From: Hypericum androsaemum | Lineage: Eukaryota; Streptophyta; Magnoliopsida; Malpighiales; Hypericaceae | NCBI GenBank assembly: GCA_963995505.1 | Contig: OZ023187.1 | Location: forward strand, 5,773,501 to 5,837,500 | Reading direction: 5' to 3' | Length of the DNA: 64,000 nt | Shown: piece by piece, positions 1-11,342 of the stretch | How positions within the stretch are numbered: the stretch's first letter is position 1 | Layout of the letters: every line of letters begins with the position of its first letter | Notes under the pieces: generated by a model | Told to the model about the DNA's origin: nothing | Seen by the model: only the letters and a program-made list of their open reading frames with translations | The model's database searches: none | Program-made: the position numbers and the translations under genes

Positions 1-129
1 AATTGAAATAGCATCACGACTAACAGACACGACATGACCCACTAATGACAACAACCATGACACGATCAGCTAATAATTAATTAAGATCGTGACAGTTGAC
101 CCCCGTTAGCAAATTTTTGTCCCAAGAAT

Positions 130-2215
130 TTAACGATTTAATTCTTCTACCTCTGGGAATTGAGACTTGACCATGTTGTAATCCTCCCAAGTTGCATCAT
201 CTACGTGCAAGTTGGCCTACTTGATAAGTACCTGAACCACTCCACGATCCCCCCGCTTGACCAAACGGCAATCAATGACTACTTCTGGGGATGATTTTAG
301 CTGCCCGTCTGCTGTAGTAAGAGGGGGTGTACTGATTTGAACTCCGCCAGCTCCAATTTGCTTCTTAAGCAAAGAAACGTGAAACACCGGGTGGATTGAT
401 CATGATGATGGCAAGTCTAGCTTGTAAGCCACTGGGCCCATTCTTGACAGTACCCGATATGGGCCAAAGTATTTGGCTCTCAGCTTGATGTTCGAACGGA
501 TTGCCAGCGAAGATTGCTTATACGGCTACAATTTAAGGAACACTTCATCGCCGACGTCGAATGCTCGCTCACTTCGCCCCTTATCCGCCTGTGTCTTCAT
601 TCTATTTTGGGCTTTACTAAGAGCTTCAGTCAGGATACGAACCATTTGGGCGTGACGAGTAATATAGTCAGCAACTACCGCTACCAAAGTTTGCTCATCT
701 TGTAGCCCCAGAATAGGAGGTGGACTGTACCCATAGACAACCTTGAAAGGTGTCTGCTTGATAGAGGAATGATAGGAGCTGTTGTACCAAAGCTCAGCAA
801 GTGATAGCCATTTGGGCCAAGCTCCGAGACGCTGAAAGCACATGACGCAGAGGTAATGTTCGAGGCACTGGTTCAAACGCTCAGTATGTCCATCGAATTG
901 AGGATGGTAGGCAGAGCTCATGTGCAAGGCGGTACCGAATGAGTGGAAGAGTTTGCACCATACATTGCTCATAAACACCTTATCTCTATCCGACATAATC
1001 ATGTTCGGTAAGCCATGGAGTTTGAACACGTTATCTAGGAGGAGATGAGCCACTTGGATGGCAGCAAAAGGATGAGACATAGGAATGAAATGCCTGTACT
1101 TTGAAAAGCGATCCACCACAACAAGGATCACATCTTTGCCGCCTGATTTCGAAAGTCCCTCCACAAAATTGAGCGCGATGTCCTTCCAAACTCCATCTGG
1201 GATAGCCAAGGGTTGTAGGAGACTGGGATATACCACATGTTCAGACTTACATCTCTGACATGTATCACAGCTTGCAACAAAGGTGGTAACTTGCACTTTA
1301 AGGCCAGGTCAATAAAAATACTTCTTGACCTGCTTGTAAGTGACCAGCCTTTCGGAATGGTCGCTAATAGAGGAGTCATGCATTTGTCGTATGATATCTT
1401 GACGTAATGCACTGAAAATTCCTACATAGAGGCGCCCCTTGAATCGCAGCAATCCTTGGTGAAGCTTGTAGTTGGGGTGAATGTTGGGATCAACTGTGAG
1501 CTCCGTTATAAGCTGGTGGGCTGTATCATCTCCTTGATAACGGTCCACCAATGTCGCCTTCCAACCTGATACGTGGGATGAAATGGCCTGTAATTCAACA
1601 ACAATAGATGCGGAAGAGGGGTCTGTAGGTAGATGGGAAAAAGCATTAGCCACCTTATTCTCGAACCCTCTGTGATATTCAATTGTAAAGTCCAAACCCA
1701 TTAGCCTCAATACTCCTTTTCGTTGCAAGTTCGTGTGAACTTTCTGGTCCAGAAGAAAATGGAGACTTTGGTAGTCCATTTTGATCACGAACAGAGCGCC
1801 TTCAAGGTAATGTCTCCATCAGGTCGCCGCGGAGAGAACCGCCAGGAGTTCTTTTTCGTAAATCACTAGTCCGGCATTGCGGGGGCCTAGCGCCTCGCTT
1901 AGGTATGTGATTGGTCGTCCTCATTGAGTGAGGGCAGCCCCGATGCCAAGATCCGATGCATCCGTCTCTAAAACAAAAGGACATGAAAAGTTAGGGTAAG
2001 CCAATATCAGGGCATTCGACAAAAAGGACTTGAGTTTGGCAAACGCTGCTTCTGCCTCCATCGACCACAAGAAACCATCCTTCCGAAAAATTTGGTCAAA
2101 GGCTGCGCCACCTCACCGTAGTTCTGGATGAATTTTCGGTAATACCCTGTGAGACCTAAGAATCTGCGGCGATCACGCACTGTTTTGGGAGCGGGCCAGG
2201 TAAGCATAGCATTGA
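130..2215 (-). mobile_element. Ty3/gypsy retrotransposon, decayed pol 3' half
   Basis: Read on the minus strand, the order is end of reverse transcriptase (2207-2010, with RRFLGLTGYYRKFI), RNase H (about 2000-1620, with ETDASDLGIGAALTQ and YHRGFENKVANAFSHLP), integrase zinc-finger (about 1400-1230, with CDTCQRCK), integrase core (1296-526, with VVDRFSKY, SDRDKVF and HTERLNQ supplying the D-D-E residues) and the GPY/F-type C-terminus (about 460-330, with GPYRVLSRMGPVAYKLDLP and HPVFHVSLL). A TWED-containing tail follows at about 190. RT before RNase H before integrase is the gypsy order. In-frame stops and frameshifts occur at several points (near 525, 385, 225, 1310 and 1925), so this copy is dead. 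The gag, protease and RT palm regions are absent from the adjoining sequence. Confidence 0.9.
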
Positions 2216-3230
2216 CGTGTACCTGTTCTTAGACAAGCAAAAAATTACCTCATCTTGAAAATCGGCTAGTAAGCCTTTGACATCCCGCATACTTGCCCTC
2301 GAGACTAGCGTTAGCCTTCTTGGGCATAGGCTTTGTTGGTTAGGATGCTCTTTTCGGTGTCAGCCTTCCCATGAGGGAGAGTCGCGAGCACACTTTTGGT
2401 CATATATATGGTGTAGGGACTACTTCTTCTCAGACGCCCTCTTAGTCCTATGAGCGTGCCAAAAATATGTTGCGGTGAAAAGTGTTGTGACATCATGAAA
2501 TGAACTCGAGATTGATCCGAAGTGGTTATCTCAAGAGTGATCCAACGAACACGAGAGTGTAAAGGCACAAAGTAAAAAAAAGTAAACGAAGTTGGGGAAG
2601 CTGGTAGCTTTATTATGGAAAGTAAATGAATTTAAACGAAAGATAAAAACGTAATAAGAGTAAAGAGAGCTTAAGAGCTACATTGTGTGGTTTGTGGTCT
2701 CTTTCTCCCATGACATAGCTCTCCTTATATAGAAAAACTTAGTCCCAACACTATACAAGAAAACCTTAGACCGTGTTCAATATAGGAAAAACTTAAATTG
2801 GCCTTGAGCTAAAATAAGAAAATCTAAACTGCCAAAACTTCTAACCCAATTTTGACCCTTTTCCCTGCCAAATTTGGACATGACGCAGAAATACATAATT
2901 GCATGTCTTTTTCTTATCTTTATGTAGCTTTTATAATCGCATCAATCTGATACTTCAGCAGAAAGTTACGATTATTTTACTGAAAAAGGTCGATAGGAAC
3001 CCATGAATTAATTTTCTGCCCCAATAACAAACAAATTTCATAAACAAGAGATATTTTTGAAAAAAAATTTAGAAACTCCTCAAATCATAATTAGTGAATA
3101 CACATTGTTTCTTCTAAATGATACACCATTATAAAAAAGATGACCAAAATTTTGTTATCATACATTATTGCCATTTTTAGTGATTATATTCATGAACTTG
3201 TAATTTTGAAATTGGCACTTGAATGCTTAA
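2216..3230. other. Gene-free AT-rich stretch, possible LTR remnant
   Basis: No gene is recognisable. On the minus strand a TATATAAGGAGAG motif lies near 2735, followed by a transcript-leader-like stretch, which resembles an LTR promoter. I found no matching second LTR, so assignment to the adjacent gypsy fragment is only a guess. Confidence 0.3.
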
Positions 3231-3239
3231 TATTTGAAA

Positions 3240-4369
3240 GGGTAAATTACTCTCAAGTCTCTCGGGTTTGCTTAAATATAATCAAAAGTCCTTCATGTTT
3301 GAAAAATGATCATGTTGTCTATCGTGTTTGATTTTATTATACTTTTGGGTTCCTCGATAAGTTTTTTCTTTTTTTTCATTAAAATGACAAAAATGCCCTT
3401 ACAACAAAAATAAAAAAAAACTGCTAACATAATTTCTTCTTCTACCTCGATAATTTCATTGAACAAAAAAGCATCTTCTTTATCGATTCAATAAACCTTA
3501 AACCCAATCAATAACCCACGCGATCGGAAACCTCTGCCAGAGCTTCCTCCTAGAAAATTGTACCAATTCAACCGTTCTTGCCGCTTACCATCATTGCGTG
3601 GTGAGTGGTCGGCCCATCTTCTTCGATCTCGACAATGGCGACGCGAGCACCGTCATTGCGTGGTGAGTGGTCGGCCCCCAGGAACCATCGTCGCGAGTAC
3701 CGTCATCGCGAACACTGTCGTCGCTCTCGTCCTCGCCAAGGACCACCCTCGGCACGAAAGATCCTCGTCCTTGCCAACCACCGTAGTTATAAAAGGTCCT
3801 CGCCAAACACCATCCACGTCCTCGCCAAAAACTGTCATCACTGCCCTCGTCCTCGCCAAGCACCATCCTCGCCCTGGTCCGACGGTGGATTTGGATTTAA
3901 TTAAAGTTCTACCTAAGGTTCTCGATGTTCTTGGGTTTAGGATTTTTGTAATTGAAGGCAAGAGGTTGGATTTCAAGTGTTTTTTGGTTGTTTAATAGAA
4001 TAGTGAATTAGTGTCCCTGTAGTTCGTGGGTGTTCCTGGATCTTGTCGGTTTGAATTTCCAGGCTGAAATAATCAAAGAGCAGTTCACCAATTGGGATTA
4101 GAGTTCATCAATTTTTTAGGGTTCTTACAGAATTTGGAAATTTTTTAGGAGGAAGAAGAAGAGATGATGTCTGCAATTTTTTTTATTTTTGTTCTAAGAA
4201 TATTTTGGTAATTTTATTGACAAAAATGAAAGAAAGAGCTGCTAACATGCGCCAGGGACCCGAAAGTATAATAAAATCAAATATGAGAGACATCGGTGTA
4301 TATTTTGAAAACAGAGAGAATTTTTTAGTATATTTATTTAAATCTGAAAAATTTGAGAATAATTTATCC
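3240..4369. mobile_element. Mutator-like element (MULE copy 1), perfect 9-bp TSD
   Basis: The left end begins GGGTAAATTACTCTCAAG and the right end, reverse-complemented, begins GGATAAATTATTCTCAAA. The similarity continues inward for about 200 bp, including the shared motif around AAAATGACAAAAATGCCCTT. The element is flanked by an identical 9-bp direct repeat, TATTTGAAA, at 3231-3239 and 4370-4378. Long TIRs with a 9-bp TSD identify the Mutator superfamily. No transposase is present, so it is non-autonomous. The interior (3550-3900) is GC-rich with imperfect repeats of CTCGTCCTCGCCAAG and a 27-bp unit repeated at about 3590 and 3651. I recognise no host gene in it. Confidence 0.9.
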
Positions 4370-4925
4370 TATTTGAAACCTTCGTTCATCCCTGTGAACC
4401 CTACGAGCTATTTACTCACTCTACTCCAAACCTGACCCGTTTCTTCTTCGATTCTCCCGTCTAGTCTACGCACCATTTATTTTCTCTTTAGGCATTGATT
4501 TTTTTTAAAAAAATTACTCTCAAATTCCTGGAGTTTGCTTAAATATACTCAAAAATCCCCCATGTTTGCAAAATACAAAACGACGTCCCTCTTGTTTGAT
4601 TTTATTATCCTTTTGGGTCCTTAAATGAGTTATTTTATTTTTTTGTCATTGAAATGATGAAAATATCCTTTGAAAAAAAAATAAAAAATTTGCTGACATC
4701 ATCTCACCTCTTCTTCATGACACCACCGTTAACAGTAATTTCTTTAAGCTCAAACATTTCCCAGAAAAACTCCATCGCCAATACAATCTTCCACCTCTTT
4801 ATCTTGGGTTTCCAACAATAAATTAGTGAGATTCACTCCTTGGACACCCACTTTAATTTCTGAACACGAACACAAATCCAATTCAAGATACAGAATTAAC
4901 GAATTGCAGAAAGGGGGAAATCCAA

Positions 4926-5547
<622 letters not shown>

Positions 5548-5971
5548 TTATCCGAAACGGAAGGGCCCAATCGCTGTTGGTGTCGCTGCCCTGGCCCCGG
5601 CTCGATCGTCGCTTCTGAACCCCTCTTGGTCGTCCTCTTGATGAGCTCAGAGAACCCAGTTTATGATTTAATTTCTTGATCTTGATTTAATTTCTAAAGT
5701 TATATTTGTTTTTGGAAAGTGGAATGAGATGATGACCTCATTAGCTTGAGGTAGAAGAACAGATGATGTGATCGATTTTTTTTTCTATGAGTATTTTTGT
5801 CATTTCATTGACAAAAATAAAATAAAGAGCTGATAACGTGAGTCAGAGATCCGAAAGTATAATAAAAACAAATTAGAGTGACCTCGGCATGTATTTTGCA
5901 AACATGGCGGACTTTTGAGTATATTTAAACAAACTTGAGAAATTTGAGAGTAATTTTTCCTTTTTTTTTAA

Positions 5972-6355
5972 GGTAAAAGTCCATTTTAGTATTTCGTGGT
6001 TACGCATTTTGACACTCCACTGCCACGTGATTTCAAAATGTTTAAAAGTTTCTCTAGACACTCTATTTTTCCCATTTTTTAGATAATATTTTTAAGATAA
6101 AATTACCCTAAGTATCATTAAATTAAACTTTTTTCAAAAATAAAGAAAAATATGAAAACTATTACAAGAGACATGAGATTGCTTTTTTCATATATTTTTT
6201 CTGGCTTGTTTGGACGAATAATTTATAATCAATTTTTTTAATTATACAATAAAGTTATTCAAATTAGTGGAGTGTTAATTAAATTTATTTTTATCTCTTG
6301 ATCCAACATTTTGAAATTACATAATAGTAAAGTGTTAAAGAGCGAGTACTAAAAG
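5972..6355. mobile_element. Small TIR element (MITE-like)
   Basis: The left end (GGTAAAAGTCCATTTTAGTA, continuing to a GTGATTTCAAAATGTT stretch) is an imperfect inverted copy of the right end, which reverse-complemented reads CTTTTAGTACTCG and then CACTTTACTATTATGTAATT. The interior is AT-rich and non-coding. The exact ends and TSD were not resolved. It lies about 150 bp upstream of the start codon of the next gene. Confidence 0.5.
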
Positions 6356-6501
6356 AAGATATGATTTATCGGTAGACGTTCACGGTCACCGGTTTTATGA
6401 GGACGGTTATCCCTGAGAATGGGACCCACCGGCAATCCCCAAAAGGAAGATATGATTTCGTAATTCGTATGAAACACAAGACAATCACACAAAAAAGGAA
6501 A

Positions 6502-9500
6502 ATGTCTTGTCCCTGGAGAATCAGCTGCCTCCCTTCCTGTTCCTCCGCCACCATCACCGGAGCAGCTGTTTTCCCGGCGGGACCCAGGAGGCCGGGTTTC
6601 GGGTGGACCCCACAAGCCTCATCTGCCTTGAGGGCCAGCTCTCAGCCTACTGGTTTGTTTGATGTTCATTCAAAGCTCGCTACTTTCTTTGGTTTTGAAC
6701 TTTTGGAGCTCTTAGATAGATGATTGCTATAGGAATTTCCGTATTCGTTAGAGCAATTGGCTCTGATACCATATGCAAATTTTTATATCATACCAAAAAC
6801 TTAAGGCAATGAGTATGTGATCTTCCACACATATAAAACAGCCCAACCCACTTGCCACTTCCGATGTCGAATTCTCTCCGACAGAAACCAGGTTTAATGG
6901 AGCCGAATTGGGCTGTTCGAGTTGAGTCCAATTCGGGCTTCAATTGGCTTTTCGTCTTCAATGGCTAGCTGCAGTTTGTATTTTATGGTCTTTGCATGTT
7001 TCATAGGAGCTGTTGAAAGGTTTATCCAACTGCTTCAGTTGTGGAACTTCTTAAGTTGTGATTAGATGTCTAGCTTACCGATAGGCAAATGCTTCTGTTG
7101 GTGGTTTTAACGGCCGCGCTCGGGTTTCTTTATTTGTTTTTGGTTTTCCAGTGTCCGACATTGTGGAGGAGGATGTCTTGCAAATGTTTCTCCGAGAAAG
7201 AGAACTGAATGGAGATTTTGTTTCCAAGGCTTGTGATATGTTTTGGCAGAAAAGTGGCAGGAACTTTGCAGATGATGAGGGCCAGATATTTGATGACGCG
7301 GCTAGGGAAAGAGAGCAGGTATAACAATCTTTTCGGATAACCTCTAGACCGTCGTTCTGAGCGAAACAAAAACTCTTTTCTGTTGAAGCTTCACATGCTT
7401 AACTTTACAAGAATGCACCTTTTGGCAGTTGAAACTATTGTAACAGGATAAGAAATATGGTTAGGTGCTGACCTTGACGAGTCCATCAAATTTTTTACAT
7501 CTGTTCCGTTTTTGTCAAAGTCACTTACACTTGGTAATGTCAAGCGTATCCAGGTTATGGAAGGGGACAGTGATGATGGGTTCTTGAAACTGACCAAAAC
7601 ACAGGATTGGTTACTGGGTGACAATCCTCCACCAATAAATAAGGCAGCAATAGCGAAGGTGAGGATTTATGAGCCTATTAATCTGACGTTATTCATGATA
7701 TTTTTCTGTCATTGGCATCATTGTTGATGTGGTTCTGTTTGGGTTGCAGGCTCTGCAGGATGATCGTGACAGGAGGAGGCAACTGAATTTGCTGAAATAT
7801 GAAGCTGTACGCTGTCTCTCTTGAGCTTTTTCCTCATTGACTGACGCTTACCTTTTTGTTTGAACTCTTTCTCTATCGCACATCCTTCTCGTCCTCCTTG
7901 CAATTTTTTGTTGACTTCGGATTTTTGGTGGTGCTAAGTAACATGTGGAGTAACCATGAGCTGTTTGGCTTGTATTTTGTGGTCTGAAGGGATACCTGTG
8001 GACATGGAAAACTAGGTGCACTTTCGAGGCATTGCTTAATGTTGGGACTTTAGTCCAATTTCTCTGAATCAACACGTTTATTTTAACTTTAGTGTAATTC
8101 CCGTCGAAGAAGACTTGTAATAACCTTGATGGCTGAGGTCCAGATCTTGGCTGTTTCTGTCGAACTAATCCAGACAAGCTTGATTAAGTATTGTTCCCAA
8201 TGACTTTGTTTATAATATGGTTATGGCATGTGCTTTGGCAGATCAAAAAGGAGTTGATGCTTTTATCCGTTGGTATTGGGACTGCATGTACTGGATATTG
8301 CTTGGTCGTTCTCGGTGTCCAGGTAGTCCTCGGACCACAAAGAAGAATTTAGTCCTCTCTGTTTCGTGTAGTTAGTTAGATATGGTATATTTATGATGTT
8401 AATATAGAGAATCATCATCAGTCGAAGTTATTTTTCTTTTCTCTGAGAATTTGAATTAAGACTCTCTCACTTTGAAACTTTCAGGCTGCGATCAGTTATG
8501 CAATTGGAGCATCCTTCAGGTTACTACATAATCTTTTGGTTCTTATTGCCAAATTATTCTGATGCTTTGGAACCTTATTTGTTTGACCCAGCAAGACACT
8601 TCTGACTTTTGGAGCGTACGAAACAACGACAAGATAGTGTTATCCCAAAAGATGGGGTTGGCTATATGGATCCTAGAATGTCGTCGTTTTTTTCACTAGT
8701 CGTCACAATTGTCCATTTATTCATCCTGTCTAATGTCTGCCACCAAGTTTTTGCTACACCTCCCCCTAACCCTGATAATGTGGCTGTCCTCCACGTTTTT
8801 GCATCATGTATTATCTTTTTCTGGTCTTCTCTTTACATAACCATCTTAACCGCTCTTCTTTCATCTTATCATCAATTGGCTCCACTTCAACATGATCCCG
8901 AGTAAGCATGTTTTGTATCTGATCCAATCTCACAGTGGCCACTCATCAATCTCAACATGCTCATCTCAGCCACATTCATATGTCATCAAATACTTGGTTT
9001 AATTGCCAACGCTCTTAATTATACAACATTGGTCTAACAAGCGTCTTGTAATGTTAATGCAGTTGCTTGTACCTTGAACATTGCCTCAAGTAGCGTAGTG
9101 TCATTTTCTACTGCACGGTTTGCTTACTAACTTTCCAACCAATGCAGTTGCTTGTACCTTCAACTTCTGTATCGACACGTGGACAACTTTTCCGAGGAAA
9201 TGGTTCCACAGATCTTCATGAAAAAGAGGGCTAAGAAGTATTCCTCGAACTCGCGCCTTGAACATCTCATACAATTGTCTTATTATCGTTAACGGTCCCT
9301 GCACTCTGTGAACTATATCATGTTTTATTTTGTAACAGAATCGGGATAAGAAGCGAGGATCTGCAGGATGCATTGGAGAAATGGATTAGAGGAAGTGGTA
9401 TCGCTCTTGCCTCTCCGAGACTTGTCATCCCGGCTATAGTTTATGGACTTTGGGCCTTGTCTCACCACTATTTGTCCGATGATATTTTCGATTTCCAGGT

Positions 9501-9839
9501 AACCGCTCAGAAATACAGTTTGCATTTTTTTTTGTTCAAGAGCTGAAACAGTTACTGTCTGAATATGTGAATGGGTTCTTGAGTTACCTTGGTAGGTCAA
9601 TCTTCATATTGCAAAAGATGTCCGACAATGATACTTAGTCGCATGCACTTGGATGTTGGCCATCGTTAGAGTTCAGGATACGGAATGTCTTACCTCCAAC
9701 TGTGTTCTATTTCCTCCAGCTTGCACCTGCCATGGTGGGAATGTTCGTATACAAAGCTGCTTGTCTTGTCCAAGTGTACAGAGACAATGAAGACTTGCGG
9801 TTGATCTTCCCCGAAGAAGATGGACGTTCAAGTGTGTAA
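6502..9839 (+). CDS. Predicted plastid AtpI/CGL160-like membrane protein
   Basis: Nine exons join in phase: 6502-6652, 7152-7318, 7554-7658, 7750-7806, 8242-8322, 8485-8519, 9148-9237, 9339-9498 and 9720-9839, giving 321 residues. The N-terminus (MSCPWRISCLPSCSSATITG) is Ser/Ala-rich and looks like a chloroplast transit peptide. Residues about 55-160 are soluble and charged (WQKSGRNFADDEG, QDDRDRRRQLNLLKYEA). Four hydrophobic segments follow: LMLLSVGIGTACTGYCLVVL, AAISYAIGASFSCLYLQLLY, RLVIPAIVYGLWALSHHYL and PAMVGMFVYKAACLVQVY. The layout and the PAM-VG-F-YK-A motif resemble the ATP synthase protein I-like domain of plant CGL160, which helps chloroplast ATP synthase assembly. I infer a related thylakoid or envelope role, but this is not the CGL160 orthologue as I know it. 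The start was chosen because its exon joins in phase and begins a plausible transit peptide. The sixth intron contains a decoy acceptor. Confidence 0.85.
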
Positions 9840-10714
9840 TCAACGCATGCACTTGTTGTGCGTACTCACTCCTGTCTGAACAGATGCTGGCCAACAGTTT
9901 CCTCCGGAGCTCGCGATGGTGGCTTGTCTGATCTCCTCTTACTGATATGAAAATGACGCTGGTGGATTAAAGTGAAGCCACTGTTGCTCCACATCCTCGA
10001 CACTAGAACGAACGATCTGATGAACGGCCCAAGTACTCGTGCAAGCCGTAAGCAAATAGAATCTCACAGAGACATGGTGGTGGGCCGGTCGCCCGTCCTT
10101 GCGAATTTTGGCTTAGAAGGTTTCCAACTTGCTGCTACCATTGTGACCTGCTCACGCATGTGCATGGCCATATTCTGCTAGGTTGAACCTTCTCCTTGTA
10201 ATTTAACTCAGTAGAGAATTTCACTTCACATTTTGCAGTCAATCTAATTTGCTATGTGTTCCATGAATGAGAGTTGGTTCGAGTGATCGAGAGATCCGTC
10301 TTTATTTAGCATTAAATTTATGCTCACTGTTTATATCAAATATTTTAATAGCAGAATATTCCATTCTAATATGCTAAAGAAGTATTGGGTGATCTCAGCT
10401 GGTATGGCATCTTTTTACCGCAGCCTCATGCACTTTTACAATGCGTTGACTTACATAACAGATAAAATAGCAATCGAAATAGACGCGTAAATTGCAATAG
10501 GCATAACTTATTTGTGAAAAGATTCACATTTGACTCTTAAATATTATTACCTTTCAAAAAAACTCATTAAATATTTTCTTGAAAAACTTTGTTATATTTT
10601 TAAAAATTTACCCAATTTAAATTTAGATTATTCGACTTAATTAATGTCCGTATATAAATAACATTTTTTTTGTATAAACAAGGGGGTAAAAAACCACCTA
10701 ATTTTTATTGATCA
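9840..10714. other. 3' UTR and AT-rich intergenic DNA
   Basis: It follows the stop codon of the upstream gene. It holds the probable 3' UTR and then AT-rich DNA. I see no gene or clear repeat. Confidence 0.5.
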
Positions 10715-11005
10715 TCAAGCGGATAAAACTGCAGGAGTAAACTTGGGAAAGCAAATCTTCTTAATATCATCTGGATACACATCTAAACAAGGCAAGAAAG
10801 ATCTATCAAAGTCGACATAGGTAAAACCGATCATCAAGGTATGCTTAGAGAGATGTTGCCCTCTCTCCAAGTAAGTATGTTGAAAGTCAATCTCCCACTC
10901 GTGGTCAAGCACCATCCTGGCTCGGTAGATGAGGGTCGCCAAAAGATGATTCCACGCAACGTCACATCCAACACAAAGTATCGTCATCGACCAGTCAACC
11001 TTCAC
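10715..11005 (-). pseudogene. RNase H-like (RVT_3-type) domain fragment
   Basis: An open frame of 96 codons contains HEWEIDFQHTYLERGQH and ends KKICFPKFTPAVLSA. The pattern W-E-HTYREGN-CAD followed about 40 residues later by a V-FPRF tail is typical of the C-terminus of RNase H domains in plant LINE elements and in orphan RVT_3 proteins. Here the REGN and CAD motifs are degenerate, and no reverse transcriptase lies upstream. I read it as a decayed LINE or RVT_3 remnant. A small real gene cannot be excluded because the frame is open. Confidence 0.4.
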
Positions 11006-11342
11006 CTGTTCTCTACGAAACTCTCCGTCCCGTGCTAGCTTTGTTGAGAGAACTTTCTCGCCTATTCAAAATTCTACCGCACTCAATTTTAGATTAACCG
11101 ATCAAACTCGAAAGTCATCCAGATACCGGTATGTATTTATGCAACCATCGATACTAACAAGAGAGAATCAAAACACGAACCAAATTAAAATAACCAACAA
11201 CCATTTCCGTAGACAAGCAAAAATCCAAAGTAAATGGTATTTAATTTAACGGACACCTTTTATTTCACTTCCTCCTCACCTATCAGCCAAAAATCCAACT
11301 TCACCCCCGAACCCTAGATCCGATCTGGAAGAAAGGACAGAA

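Noticed and set aside
6750..6763. GGCTCTGATACCAT, the reverse complement of an initiator-Met primer-binding site
   Set aside because: No LTR or gag lies beside it. It is inside intron 1 of an intact gene. A similar string occurs near 52025, also without an LTR.
8609..8905. 98-codon hydrophobic ORF
   Set aside because: It lies in the intron between exons 6 and 7 of the AtpI/CGL160-like gene, and the exons around it join perfectly in phase without it.
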